DNA from: a virus
IMG/VR virus record: IMGVR_UViG_3300047276_000181
Location: 1 to 64,000 of that record
Direction: 5' to 3' (one strand)
DNA length: 64,000 nucleotides
In this document: positions 26,766-34,812 of the stretch, in pieces
Layout of the letters: each line of letters starts with the position of its first letter
Numbering within the stretch: position 1 is the first letter of the stretch
Notes under the pieces: model-generated
What the model was told of the DNA's origin: nothing
Database searches by the model: none
What the model saw: the letters and a program-made list of their open reading frames with translations, nothing else
Position numbers and translations under genes: made by a program

Positions 26766-27578
26766 TTAGTATTTAGGTGACTGCTTGAAGTTCTTGCGGA
26801 TAGTCTTAAGTGCCTCGTCTTTATTGAAGCTCTTCAGTCTAGCATTAGCAAGTCTTCTTTCGTTGTAGTATTCCTGTCTAGCTCTGGCTTTCTCGCCAAG
26901 AGGGACCGTGTTTTTGCGCTCTATCAGACGGTAGTAGATATATGAGCGCAGGGCAGGCTCTGCATAGATGTGCACTGATGGGTTAGAGCTACGAGCTTCG
27001 TCAGCTACGTATTCAATTACCACATAGTCAATGTTAGAACCAACAGCGAGCTCAATGCGATTCTGCTCGTGGTTCATACGGTACTCACCGTTGTAGTGAC
27101 CTCCACCAAGTCCGTAAACAGCTCCGTACGAGTTGTCGTACAAGAAGTTTCTGAAGATGTATTGGTCGTATCCCTTTACGGATTGAGTCAGTTCAATCTG
27201 ACCCTTAGCGTCGATTCTGTCGTACACGCCGTCCCCGTCTGAGTCGATGGGATTACCTGCGGCATCCTTGAGGTACTCCTGTGAGTAGTTAATATTCTTA
27301 TTGTGTCCGAAGATGTAGACGAGTCCATCAGTTCCGACATAGCCAATCTTAACTAAGTCAACGAAGTCATCAGGCAGGTCAACAGTTCTGAGTGACTGAT
27401 TAACTGGAAGCTTGATACTCTTAACGATTTTAAGCATATCAAACCCAAATTCGCGCAAGCCACGTAAGGCAAGGTTGCGAACCAGCGTATCAGTAGCGTC
27501 AGATGCAAAGTCGTCCTGAGCTACACCCAAGATGAAGTCATTGACTACCTCGTCGATTGTAATTAGATTCCTAGACAT
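26766..27578 (-). CDS. connector / ring protein (tail tubular protein A-like)
   Basis: 270 residues. The N-terminal helical part (LITIDEVVNDFILGVAQDD, LVRNLALRGLREFGFDML) followed by LPVNQSLRTVDLPDDFVDLVKIGY is the pattern of adaptor or ring proteins below the portal in short-tailed and crAss-like phages. The C-terminal part is helical and basic. It is flanked by a second connector-like gene and the stem protein, with spacing of a few bases. Confidence 0.65.
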   Translation of the reverse strand: MSRNLITIDEVVNDFILGVAQDDFASDATDTLVRNLALRGLREFGFDMLKIVKSIKLPVNQSLRTVDLPDDFVDLVKIGYVGTDGLVYIFGHNKNINYSQEYLKDAAGNPIDSDGDGVYDRIDAKGQIELTQSVKGYDQYIFRNFLYDNSYGAVYGLGGGHYNGEYRMNHEQNRIELAVGSNIDYVVIEYVADEARSSNPSVHIYAEPALRSYIYYRLIERKNTVPLGEKARARQEYYNERRLANARLKSFNKDEALKTIRKNFKQSPKY

Positions 27579-27580
27579 CC

Positions 27581-28312
27581 TTACTGCTTAGTTTGTTCAG
27601 ACGACGCATACGAGAAGATGTCGCTGTCTTTAATATTTACACCAATCATCTTAGCCAACTCCATAACAAGCTGAGGAGTATAGTGCTCCGGAAGTTCAAA
27701 GTCAACACTCGTCGTTACGTCGTATACCTCCTTGTTTGCTACCGTTGTATATCCAAACTTTGGTAGAGACACAACTCTGGCTTTCGTTATTGGGTCGATT
27801 CCAGATGGTTGTTTGTAATACTTAAGCTTAATCTTCTTTACGCTGGTGGGATACACGGTGATACTGTCCGAAACCACAGCGATAGGGTTATTCTCAGTCG
27901 GACGAGACAGCGTACTTCTGAAGATGTATTCAGCCTTAAGCTCGTCGTATACGAGGTCAATAGGAATAGACGTTGTCTGACCCAGGATAAACGTACCGAA
28001 CGTCTTAGCGGAGATGATTCTAGCCAAATCAGCGGGCTTAGCGAACGTACCGTCAGCCTGAGAGATAGTGGACTCCTTAGAGAAGAACGCTAGGTCCTCC
28101 CTTAACTGCTTGCTTAGGGCCATATCTCTATGCCCGTCAAGACCTCTGCTCTTGGAAGTAGACGACAGCATATTCTTAGAGAACAAGCTATTGAATACAT
28201 TCTGCTGAGCCAGCGCAGCAAATGCGTTGAAGGTTGACGGTGTGACGAATCCGCGCTCGTCTTTGTTCGCCAAATCCTTCAAAGTAGAATATACTGTATA
28301 GACGCTAGCCAT
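27581..28312 (-). CDS. head-tail connector / ring protein
   Basis: 243 residues. The opening TVYSTLKDLANKDERGFVTPSTFNAFAALAQQNVFNSLF matches the general form 'xxVYxxxxxLxNKxxxGxxTPxxFNxxAxxAQxxxFxxL' that I know from neck proteins of Bacteroidota phages. A beta-rich middle follows, then a C-terminal helix of the LPEHYTPQLVMELAKMIGV type. It is first in the neck/stem operon, just after a terminator and a TATATTTG box. Confidence 0.65.
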   Translation of the reverse strand: MASVYTVYSTLKDLANKDERGFVTPSTFNAFAALAQQNVFNSLFSKNMLSSTSKSRGLDGHRDMALSKQLREDLAFFSKESTISQADGTFAKPADLARIISAKTFGTFILGQTTSIPIDLVYDELKAEYIFRSTLSRPTENNPIAVVSDSITVYPTSVKKIKLKYYKQPSGIDPITKARVVSLPKFGYTTVANKEVYDVTTSVDFELPEHYTPQLVMELAKMIGVNIKDSDIFSYASSEQTKQ

Positions 28313-28330
28313 TATAGGTTACTTTATGTG

Positions 28331-28338
28331 CAAATATA
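28331..28338 (-). promoter_or_regulatory. late -7 box (TATATTTG) of the neck/stem operon
   Basis: TATATTTGCAC on the minus strand immediately after a strong terminator and 18 bases before the start codon at 28312, so it must restart transcription. No TTG at 19-21 bases upstream. Confidence 0.65.
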
Positions 28339-28343
28339 CCAAT

Positions 28344-28369
28344 AAAAAAGGGGCCACTCTCGTAGCCCC
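28344..28369 (-). terminator. rho-independent terminator after the 28391 gene
   Basis: Minus-strand stem GGGGCTAC/GTGGCCCC (8 pairs) closed by a GAGA tetraloop and followed by six T residues. It ends the head operon. Confidence 0.85.
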
Positions 28370-28390
28370 TCTGTTAGTCAAGCAGTTAGG

Positions 28391-29230
28391 TTATGCTAAG
28401 TGCTCGAGTCTGTTTACCAGTTCATCGTAGATGGGTGCGCCCTTCTCCGTCATACAGTAACGGCTCAGTACATCAATCGGCTCCTGACCTGCAGGCGATG
28501 CGATGATGAGTCGGTTGGTGTCGTACCAGTAGATGCCGTCGGGCCGCTCACGAAGAATCTGGAAGTCAACCGCCTGCTTAACCGCAGAGCGAATCTTGAC
28601 GATAGGATTGTCGAACATCTCGATAAATGCCTTCGGGTTAGCCTTAGCCTCCACGAGAAGCTCACGGCGAATCTCCTGGTTCTTCTGCTCGATATTGATG
28701 CCGAGGTACATAGCGACAGATAGCAGTTCGTCGATTGCCTTGTCACGAACCAATGAGATGGCATCGTGGAGCAAGAACTCTCTATCCAAATCCTCCTCGG
28801 CCTTACGTGAAGAGTCTACCTCAAAGAATACATTACCACCGTTCTTCTTGTTGTCGGGGTGAGCGTCGAGGTAATCTTGCAGGTTCGGCTTGTTTGCGGC
28901 AACTGCTAGGTATCCATCACGGAACACGATGTGCTCACGCATAGCGTTAACCGACTGCTCGTCAGTATAGATTGAAGGCTCGTTAGCGCAATAGCGAATT
29001 GCCCTTACAGTGTCCTTCTCAGCGTCGTAGATGGTAATGTTGTTTTGGTTCAGTTTGAACCAGATGCCTCCTCCAGAGATTACGGAGTAGACCTTTTGTT
29101 TTCTGCCCTCTTTCTGCTTCTCAATCTGACGCTTGGGTCTGAATGAAGCTGCCACGGGTGCAGGTGTGGATACGTGGGTTTCGGGTGCGTCAAGGATAGC
29201 TTCCTCTCGGCGGATTGCTGGACGTGCCAT
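28391..29230 (-). CDS. conserved head-region protein of unknown function
   Basis: 279 residues. A Pro-rich basic N-terminus leads to SVISGGGIWFKLNQNNITIYDAEKDTVR, a beta-rich domain, then helices (LDREFLLHDAISLVRDKAIDELLSVAMYLGI) and a winged-helix-like end (DGIYWYDTNRLIIASPAGQEPIDVLSRYC). I have a memory of similar proteins next to capsid genes in marine phages but no name for them. It is bounded by terminators on both sides, so it is its own transcription unit or low-level read-through from the capsid gene. Confidence 0.7.
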   Translation of the reverse strand: MARPAIRREEAILDAPETHVSTPAPVAASFRPKRQIEKQKEGRKQKVYSVISGGGIWFKLNQNNITIYDAEKDTVRAIRYCANEPSIYTDEQSVNAMREHIVFRDGYLAVAANKPNLQDYLDAHPDNKKNGGNVFFEVDSSRKAEEDLDREFLLHDAISLVRDKAIDELLSVAMYLGINIEQKNQEIRRELLVEAKANPKAFIEMFDNPIVKIRSAVKQAVDFQILRERPDGIYWYDTNRLIIASPAGQEPIDVLSRYCMTEKGAPIYDELVNRLEHLA

Positions 29231-29259
29231 AATGAATAGAATTAACGATTAAAAATAGA

Positions 29260-29287
29260 AAGGGCTAGGGGGGCCCGAAGACCCCCC
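29260..29287 (-). terminator. terminator after the major capsid gene (UUCG loop)
   Basis: Minus-strand stem GGGGGGTC/GGCCCCCC with a TTCG tetraloop, an exceptionally stable hairpin, followed by a T-rich stretch. It should set the 3' end of the abundant capsid message. Confidence 0.8.
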
Positions 29288-29304
29288 GTCCCTTAACCTA
29301 ATGA

Positions 29305-30645
29305 TTAGGCCTTCTTGAGGAGCACGTGGCGGTTAGCGCCGCGCGTTACAAGAGCGATTTCAGACAGGTAGTTGAACTGAACCAAGTCCTTGGTATCGTT
29401 CGAAGCACCCATAAATGAACCGGTCAACCAGTGGTGCATCTCACGGCTAACACCGTTCGTTGCCTTGTAGTTGATTTCCAGTGACGGATTGCGGTCGCCC
29501 GACTTCGGGTCAACTACAGTAGCCATCGGGATAGCAACACCAGCGAAGTTAGCACCAGCCAACAAGGTGGGGTCGTTCAGAAGCTTCCAATCGTGCTTGT
29601 GGAAGGTGTAACCACCACGGCCGAATGATTTGAATCCGAGTTGGATAGCCATATCAGCGCTGTTGTTGAAAGCACCGAACTGGGTAGCAACACCAGAGGT
29701 CAATGAACCAGAGTTACCCTTGGCAACCAGGTCGTCGAGCAACAGGTCTTGCGTGCGGTCAACGTACAGAGCGTACTCGGGAGAAGCACCCTGCTTGTCA
29801 AGCTCCTTGATGATGAGGTCAAGGTCAGACAACTCAGTGATGTAACCGTTGGTAACCAAGCCACGGTCCTCGATGGCAGCGAAGTAACCTTCAGAGCCTT
29901 CTACAGATACGTTAGCGGTGTTGGTAACCTTCTGGCCCAGCAACATCATCATCTCACGCTTGTCGAGGAAGCGCTGACGCGTGTCGGCCTCACCCTTCAT
30001 AAACCAACGGTAGTCACCATTGCCAAGGTCAATCCAGCCGAGGTTCGTAGCTTGTGAGCCAGTCACCTTGAAGATTTCCTTAACAATCATATACGGGTTG
30101 GTGCGCTGAACAACGTTCGACTCGAGGTACTCGCTCGGTTGGTCAGTGCCTTGTCCGTACAGGTTACCGATAATCGGGAACTCGTAAGTGCCAGCAGCGA
30201 TAACGGTAAGGTTAGCGTCCTCGAGGTTAGCTACCGTGAATGAGGTAGTACCCGTGATGGCCGTAACGATAGCACGCTCCTTGCCGCTCAACAGAACTAC
30301 GTCGTTAACGCGAACAACGGGAGCCTGAGCACCGAAGGCAATAACCATAGTCTTGCCAGCGGTCGTGTCAGCAGCCAGAACGACTTTCTGAGTTTGGTGG
30401 AGGCGAACCTCTTCCCACCACTGAACTTTATCAGCAGTTCCAGCGCTCTTAACAGCACCTACCATCTGCAGGAAGCCAGTGATACCCTGAGCACCGAAAG
30501 CCTTAACGAGGGCGTCGCGGTTGTCGGGCTTGTTAACCTCGTTGAAGTAGTCACCCAAAGCGACGTACTTGGCGGGGTCGAGACGCTTGATAGCGTTTGC
30601 ACCAGAGAAGAAAGTTCCCTGAGTTGCGGAAGTCATATTTGCCAT
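29305..30645 (-). CDS. major capsid protein
   Basis: 446 residues, following a scaffold-like gene by 27 bases, the normal head-gene order. The chain has the mixed alpha/beta make-up of a HK97-fold shell protein: an N-terminal arm, a long helix region (RQRFLDKREMMMLLGQKV), the segment LIIKELDKQGASPEYALYVDRTQDLLLDDL, and a beta-rich insertion (residues about 90-150, Val/Ala/Thr rich). Codons are strongly biased to one synonym per residue, as expected of a very highly expressed gene. There is no obvious cleavage prohead-protease site. Confidence 0.85.
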   Translation of the reverse strand: MANMTSATQGTFFSGANAIKRLDPAKYVALGDYFNEVNKPDNRDALVKAFGAQGITGFLQMVGAVKSAGTADKVQWWEEVRLHQTQKVVLAADTTAGKTMVIAFGAQAPVVRVNDVVLLSGKERAIVTAITGTTSFTVANLEDANLTVIAAGTYEFPIIGNLYGQGTDQPSEYLESNVVQRTNPYMIVKEIFKVTGSQATNLGWIDLGNGDYRWFMKGEADTRQRFLDKREMMMLLGQKVTNTANVSVEGSEGYFAAIEDRGLVTNGYITELSDLDLIIKELDKQGASPEYALYVDRTQDLLLDDLVAKGNSGSLTSGVATQFGAFNNSADMAIQLGFKSFGRGGYTFHKHDWKLLNDPTLLAGANFAGVAIPMATVVDPKSGDRNPSLEINYKATNGVSREMHHWLTGSFMGASNDTKDLVQFNYLSEIALVTRGANRHVLLKKA

Positions 30646-30672
30646 TTTCTTTTAGTTTTTAGGCGTTAGACG

Positions 30673-31866
30673 TTAAAATCGGAATCTCATCATCGAGTCA
30701 GACTCTCCGATGATTTGGCGAAGCTGCTCCTCTATATTGTTGCCCGGTTGTACGTTGCCTACGTTAGGTGTGTTCACCTTCACGTTCGCTGCGGTCTCTA
30801 CAACCTTTCTCTGTCCGTCGCTCATACCTTGCTGATAAACTGCTTTGACAATTTCGTCTATGTTATCAACTACGGTGCGATGCATACTGAACAGTTCGTG
30901 GTTCCATTTACCGTTGCGGTCAACGTACTGGTCGAAGTAACTCTCCAGATTAGCGTTTTTGCTTTTGATTGTCTCGCGGTACTTGTCGTTGATTCCGAAC
31001 GTGAACAACTTCTCTCCAGGGAGTTCGAAGTCAATTCCATCCAGAGCGTCAACTTCTTGTTCCATCTCTGACAACCATTGCTCGTCAACAAACGACTCAG
31101 CCTGAGGTTCCTCCTGAGCAGTCCTTTCGACTGGCTTCAAGTATGAGCTTCTGAGTGAATCAATCTGCTTTCTAGCGTTACCCGCGTCAATCTTAAGCTG
31201 AAGGCTCGCCATCTTCTGCTCCTTCTCGTCCATAAATTCGGAATCAGTCTTGTACTTCGCCGATACAAGCATATCAACCTCCTCACTAGACAAGTCGGGG
31301 TAATCGTTCTGCATCTGGAGCTTAATCACTGATAGGTCATCCATTTCGGACGGATTCAGTGATTGGTACAGGAACCAGTCCTGCGGGTCGCGCCCAGTCT
31401 CTTGAACGAATTTCAGAATCGGCTCTAGCCGTTCATCAATCGACGCTGGTGTATTGATACGGGATAGAATGTCCTCGAGGCCAAGTCCCAACTGCTCCTG
31501 CAGGTAGTCATTGACAAACGATTGGACTTCCTCCTCCGTTGGTTCGTCGGTGGACGACTCTACATCGTCCGTGTCTTGCTGGCGGTACACGTATCTATTA
31601 TCGTCAGACTCATCAGTTGAGTTGTCCTCAGATACTGGCTCACTGGGTGTCTCAACAGTTGGCTCCTCGATTTGTGCTGTCTCGTCAGCTAAAGAACTTT
31701 CGCTAGCTTCTTCAGTGGTAGCGTCACTGTTTTGTATTGCGTCAGGTGAATCAACAATCTGCGGATTTACTGACTGATTATCTTGAAAGTCTTCTCCGGG
31801 CTGGTCCACAATGTTGAGTCCCATATCCCTTACGAGGTCTTCCAAGTTGGAAATTCCGTCTGCCAT
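30673..31866 (-). CDS. head scaffolding protein
   Basis: 397 residues, strongly acidic. The first 130 residues are a low-complexity Glu/Asp/Ser tract; the rest is helical coiled-coil-like with EEVQSFVNDYLQEQLGLGL and a C-terminal amphipathic helix ending in an Arg-rich tip (LRQIIGESDSMMRFRF), the kind of end that binds capsid protein. Upstream of and close to the capsid gene. A TAATTTTG box lies 25 bases before the start. Confidence 0.75.
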   Translation of the reverse strand: MADGISNLEDLVRDMGLNIVDQPGEDFQDNQSVNPQIVDSPDAIQNSDATTEEASESSLADETAQIEEPTVETPSEPVSEDNSTDESDDNRYVYRQQDTDDVESSTDEPTEEEVQSFVNDYLQEQLGLGLEDILSRINTPASIDERLEPILKFVQETGRDPQDWFLYQSLNPSEMDDLSVIKLQMQNDYPDLSSEEVDMLVSAKYKTDSEFMDEKEQKMASLQLKIDAGNARKQIDSLRSSYLKPVERTAQEEPQAESFVDEQWLSEMEQEVDALDGIDFELPGEKLFTFGINDKYRETIKSKNANLESYFDQYVDRNGKWNHELFSMHRTVVDNIDEIVKAVYQQGMSDGQRKVVETAANVKVNTPNVGNVQPGNNIEEQLRQIIGESDSMMRFRF

Positions 31867-31890
31867 AATGAGTTGAATTAAAGTTCTTTA

Positions 31891-31898
31891 CAAAATTA
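31891..31898 (-). promoter_or_regulatory. late -7 box (TAATTTTG) of the scaffold-capsid operon
   Basis: TAATTTTG on the minus strand, 24 bases before the scaffold start. No TTG at 19-21 bases upstream. It is divergent from the moron promoter at 31922. Confidence 0.5.
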
Positions 31899-31921
31899 TC
31901 AAGTCTTGTTCTCACCAAAGT

Positions 31922-31952
31922 TTGCAGAATTGAAAACTATTTCGTATATTTG
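31922..31952 (+). promoter_or_regulatory. host-type promoter of the moron gene
   Basis: TTTG ending at 31924, a 20-base spacer, TATATTTG at 31945-31952, then the ATG 24 bases later. It is a complete promoter facing against the surrounding late genes. Confidence 0.75.
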
Positions 31953-31975
31953 AATCAAATAACAAACTAATTCTT

Positions 31976-32290
31976 ATGAAAACATCAATTGCATCACTGT
32001 TATTAGTCCTGTCTCTAGGGCTGTTCGCACAAGAGCCTCCTAAGTTCTTAGACGGGTTCAACTACACAAAGGAAGTAGGGACATCATCTGAAGGAGAGCT
32101 GTTTGACTTCTTCGAGGTTCGTGAAGATAACTTCAAGGAACTAAAGCGAGTAGTCAATAAGCTAGGCAAGCACAAGAAGGTATGGGTAGATAGCTCAGGA
32201 CTTCTAATCACGCACCGAGAAGTAGACGGATGGGTGGTTATGACATTCAGTGGTTTCGGATTCAAACGAATCAGTGTATTCCAAGAATGA
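31976..32290 (+). CDS. secreted moron-like protein
   Basis: 104 residues. The first 18 form a Sec signal peptide (KTSIASLLLVLSLGLFAQ, likely cleaved after Ala or Gln), leaving a basic, aromatic soluble domain of about 85 residues. It stands alone on the plus strand in the middle of the minus-strand late region, between a full host-type promoter and a strong terminator, so it can be expressed independently of the lytic programme. That is the definition of a moron; superinfection exclusion or host surface change are plausible roles but are inference. Confidence 0.75.
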   Translation: MKTSIASLLLVLSLGLFAQEPPKFLDGFNYTKEVGTSSEGELFDFFEVREDNFKELKRVVNKLGKHKKVWVDSSGLLITHREVDGWVVMTFSGFGFKRISVFQE

Positions 32291-32294
32291 AGAA

Positions 32295-32316
32295 GGGGGC
32301 CTGAGCCCCCTTTTTT
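32295..32316 (+). terminator. terminator of the moron unit
   Basis: Perfect stem GGGGGC/GCCCCC with a 4-base loop (CTGA) and six T residues. Confidence 0.85.
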
Positions 32317-32797
32317 ATTTCCTTCTAGGAATCATTCCTCCGTTCTTGAGTTTGATGCCTCGCTTACGTGCGTCAGACATCGTGTACTCTCCAACTTCTC
32401 TAGATATCTTAGCGGCTCTATCCTCAGCGCTGGCTCCAGCGGCAGGCATCTCTGCTTTAGACTCAAAGGTTCCAACACCACTAGTTCTGCGCTTAACTGC
32501 TGCCTCTGCGCTAGCACCGGGTCCGGCTACTCCCATAGTTCTCGTCTGAGCAGATGATGTGGGGATGCCACGTCCCGTAGCATTCTCTTCGATTCTACGA
32601 GCACGCTCTGTCTCTCCCATAGCCTCAGCTGATGCTGCTCTATTGTAAACACCTTGAGCTCTAAGGGTCTGAGCTTTCTCTTCGCGTTCCTTGCGAGTCT
32701 TCTCTCTATTGAGTTCGTAAGCTGACTTCTTGTCTTTAGCTTGTCCTTTACCTTTAGGACCGATAGGTCCACCCTGGGCGTATTTTCTAGCTTTCAT
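32315..32797 (-). CDS. Gly/Ala/Arg-rich late protein
   Basis: 160 residues from ATG 32797. The N-terminus YAQGGPIGPKGKGQAKDKK is Gly/Lys rich, the middle is a long charged helix (ELNREKTRKEREEKAQTLR), and the rest is Ala/Ser/Arg rich, low complexity. The composition suggests a minor virion or DNA-associated protein. A TATATTTG box lies 18 bases before the start. The function is unknown. Confidence 0.6.
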   Translation of the reverse strand: MKARKYAQGGPIGPKGKGQAKDKKSAYELNREKTRKEREEKAQTLRAQGVYNRAASAEAMGETERARRIEENATGRGIPTSSAQTRTMGVAGPGASAEAAVKRRTSGVGTFESKAEMPAAGASAEDRAAKISREVGEYTMSDARKRGIKLKNGGMIPRRK

Positions 32798-32814
32798 AAT
32801 TGTGAAACTTTGTA

Positions 32815-32822
32815 CAAATATA
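32815..32822 (-). promoter_or_regulatory. late -7 box (TATATTTG)
   Basis: Minus-strand TATATTTG, 17 bases before ATG 32797, directly after the HNH gene stop. No -33 TTG at the usual distance. Confidence 0.55.
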
Positions 32823-32834
32823 GAAATCAATCAG

Positions 32835-33371
32835 TTACCATTTGACCTTGTCAGCCACAGCGTTACACATTTGAATAAACTCTTCCTGAGAGTATTGTTG
32901 CTTACACATATTTACCATCTTGTGCACCCATTGTACATTACCTTCTTCATATCCAATAGATGAATCTATTCTATCAAGTGACGCCGTGTTATTATTAGAG
33001 TCCATAGCATCTATATCCCATCCAGTTAGAGAACACTTAAAGTCTTGATTAATCAAAAGGTCAGCCAAGTATTCATAATCAAGCGACCAGGACAAATCTC
33101 TTAGTAATGCGCTAGCTTCGTATTTCTTAGCAAACGATAGCCTAAGCACTCCTTTAACCCATCCCTTATGTGCGTTATTTTCTGGTATTGAGTTAGAGCA
33201 AGACTTACACAATTTGTTTTCGTTGAACGATAAGACTGCGTAATTCCTTCTTAGATATGATTGTTCAACACCACAAGATGGACAAGGTTTATACCACCTT
33301 CCATCATTGCCTTTGTATACCGAATCTGGTACGTTCAACAAATAAGGCATAGGAACGGTACGAGAGCCCAT
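32835..33371 (-). CDS. HNH homing endonuclease with zinc finger
   Basis: 178 residues. An N-terminal zinc finger (PCPSCG ... LCKSC) precedes a linker and the HNH nuclease: CSLTGWDID, then ASLDRIDSSIGYEEGNVQWVH and MVNMCK, the classic 'LDRID...GY..GNVQWVH..VN.MK' motif of phage homing enzymes. It cuts DNA in the cytoplasm to spread its own gene. Its first 37 bases overlap the end of the upstream gene, whose expected C-terminus has been replaced, so this is probably a recent insertion. Codon use is more A/T rich than in its neighbours. Confidence 0.9.
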   Translation of the reverse strand: MGSRTVPMPYLLNVPDSVYKGNDGRWYKPCPSCGVEQSYLRRNYAVLSFNENKLCKSCSNSIPENNAHKGWVKGVLRLSFAKKYEASALLRDLSWSLDYEYLADLLINQDFKCSLTGWDIDAMDSNNNTASLDRIDSSIGYEEGNVQWVHKMVNMCKQQYSQEEFIQMCNAVADKVKW

Positions 33372-33649
33372 TTATATTTATTAGCCCACCACGCTGCGCT
33401 CATCTTACCCTTAGCGATATTCTTAGCGTGACGTGCCTTGAAGCTTGCACGCTTCTTAGCTCTAGCGGGTGATGGATTGCTTTCAGTTACCGTATCGGCA
33501 CCCTTCTCTCCGAATCTAATCAGTTTGGTTTTGTTACCCTCCTTAGCTAACACGATATGCGACTTCTTAGGATGCGACGGAGTAGCCTTCGGCTTGTTTA
33601 CTCCAGCGAGACCATTCTTCTTTATTAGGTTCTTGATTCTATTATCCAT
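33335..33649 (-). CDS. small basic phage protein with C-terminus altered by HNH insertion
   Basis: 104 residues from ATG 33649. The Lys/Arg-rich body (KKRASFKARHAKNIAKGKMSAAWWANKYKW) is of a type I know from many Bacteroidota phages, normally ending at or just after the Lys-Trp. Here it runs on for ten extra residues (ALVPFLCLIC) into the HNH gene. A helical basic nucleic-acid-binding role is possible. It overlaps the spanin-like gene by one base. Confidence 0.7.
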   Translation of the reverse strand: MDNRIKNLIKKNGLAGVNKPKATPSHPKKSHIVLAKEGNKTKLIRFGEKGADTVTESNPSPARAKKRASFKARHAKNIAKGKMSAAWWANKYKWALVPFLCLIC

Positions 33650-34017
33650 CACTTGAAGTTTACATAGAATAGAGCAGTCGAGAATATCACAAAGTAAGTA
33701 GACATAAAAATGTCCTGCCGAGTCATTCTTTTGAATGTGGGCTTGACTTTGAGTTGTCGATTGAGTTCACCAATGATTGAATCTTGCTTAGCCATATCTT
33801 GGCGAGCTTGATGTAACTGATAATATTTGAACTTGTAAGCTTCATCGTATGCCTTTATTGTTGAATCCATAGCCAGGAATCGCTTGTTCATAGCGACCGC
33901 CTGCGTTAATTTCATTACGACAACAGTGTCGTTATTTTCTACTCGTTGTATCGGGTACGCCGATTGCGAGTACATTGAAAGGCTGCACAGTAGCAGACTT
34001 AATAGTAACAATCTCAT
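33649..34017 (-). CDS. signal-peptide, coiled-coil, C-terminal TM protein (spanin-like)
   Basis: 122 residues. A signal peptide (LLLLSLLLCSLSMYSQS) is followed by a helical periplasmic part with heptad-like spacing, and a hydrophobic C-terminal helix (IFMSTYFVIFSTALFYV). It overlaps the next upstream gene by 86 bases, the nested arrangement typical of Rz/Rz1 pairs. It probably acts in outer-membrane disruption, but there is no lipobox Cys at the cleavage site. Confidence 0.55.
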   Translation of the reverse strand: MRLLLLSLLLCSLSMYSQSAYPIQRVENNDTVVVMKLTQAVAMNKRFLAMDSTIKAYDEAYKFKYYQLHQARQDMAKQDSIIGELNRQLKVKPTFKRMTRQDIFMSTYFVIFSTALFYVNFK

Positions 34018-34273
34018 CCTCCATCACTTTTACTTGTTCCACCAGCATTTCCTTCTCCTCAGCCAAAACCTCGATGGTCTGCTTCATCTCCGTAATCCTT
34101 TCCGATACAGCTTGGTCAGCCATCGCCGATACTTGGCTCGCTTGTTGCATCGTCTGCTTAGACTTCTCAATGATTAAGTCAACAGGGTCTGGAGTGACTT
34201 CGGGCTCATTTTGCTTGGCAATCAAAGCGCCGACAGCAATACCGGCTGCGAGGAGTAGGATAGTACGTGTCAT
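33932..34273 (-). CDS. inner-membrane coiled-coil protein (i-spanin-like)
   Basis: 113 residues: an N-terminal anchor (TILLLAAGIAVGALIA) and then about 80 residues of helical coiled coil (ITEMKQTIEVLAEEKEMLVEQVKVMEDEIV). That is the build of Rz-type i-spanins. It is embedded in a lysis-type cluster (holin, TM/coiled-coil proteins) and nested with the 33649 gene. Confidence 0.6.
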   Translation of the reverse strand: MTRTILLLAAGIAVGALIAKQNEPEVTPDPVDLIIEKSKQTMQQASQVSAMADQAVSERITEMKQTIEVLAEEKEMLVEQVKVMEDEIVTIKSATVQPFNVLAIGVPDTTSRK

Positions 34274-34521
34274 CTTGTTTGAAGAAGCATTTCGTTTTTA
34301 GCGCTAGTGTAGGCGAGGGCAGAGTCAAGTCTACGGATGTGCTCGGTGTACTTATCCACCTTCACTTCCAGTTCGTTTACACGAGTCTGACATCTGTCGT
34401 CTACCTTAGTGTTCATCATCTTTTGGTCTACGTAAAGATAGCCTATGGCGACAAGGCCAATGAAAGCAATCGCTGCGACAGGGTTCTTTTGGAACTGGTC
34501 AAAAGAGACGGGCATTTTCAT
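34270..34521 (-). CDS. small TM plus coiled-coil protein of the lysis cluster
   Basis: 83 residues with a single transmembrane helix (VAAIAFIGLVAIGYLYV) and a C-terminal charged helix. It overlaps neighbours by 4 bases on each side. It might be a spanin component or an accessory of the holin; the sequence does not decide. Confidence 0.6.
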   Translation of the reverse strand: MKMPVSFDQFQKNPVAAIAFIGLVAIGYLYVDQKMMNTKVDDRCQTRVNELEVKVDKYTEHIRRLDSALAYTSAKNEMLLQTR

Positions 34522-34772
34522 TTCTTCGCAAACTTCTCAAGTCCAGCAATACCGAAAGAACCGAGCGTAATAATTACGAATGAGTTGTATGTAAACTCAT
34601 TGATGACAAGGTCTTTACCCATAAATCCAGATACAACGTCGGCAATCATAACGATTACCATCACTGCGAATGACATAAAGCCGATAACGGTCTTCTCGTT
34701 GTAGTCATTGCTGTCCTTAAAGATGGCGGTAAAGCCCATAATCTTGTCTCTTACGTAGGTGAATAATTTCAT
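34518..34772 (-). CDS. holin
   Basis: 84 residues with two hydrophobic helices (TVIGFMSFAVMVIVMIADVV and SFVIITLGSFGIAGL) separated by a short polar turn, and a charged C-terminus ending in Lys-Lys. Length, topology and the Asp-Val-Val-Ser-Gly motif resemble class II-type holins of Bacteroidota phages. It is first in a four-gene membrane/coiled-coil cluster, with a TACTTTTG box about 30 bases upstream. It would form membrane lesions that trigger lysis. Confidence 0.75.
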   Translation of the reverse strand: MKLFTYVRDKIMGFTAIFKDSNDYNEKTVIGFMSFAVMVIVMIADVVSGFMGKDLVINEFTYNSFVIITLGSFGIAGLEKFAKK

Positions 34773-34801
34773 CGCTTAAGTAAATGGGTTTCAACTGGTT
34801 A

Positions 34802-34809
34802 CAAAAGTA
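34802..34809 (-). promoter_or_regulatory. late -7 box (TACTTTTG) of the lysis cluster
   Basis: Minus-strand TACTTTTG just after a terminator and about 30 bases before the holin start, so it probably starts the lysis message. No TTG at the -33 distance. Confidence 0.5.
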
Positions 34810-34812
34810 AGT

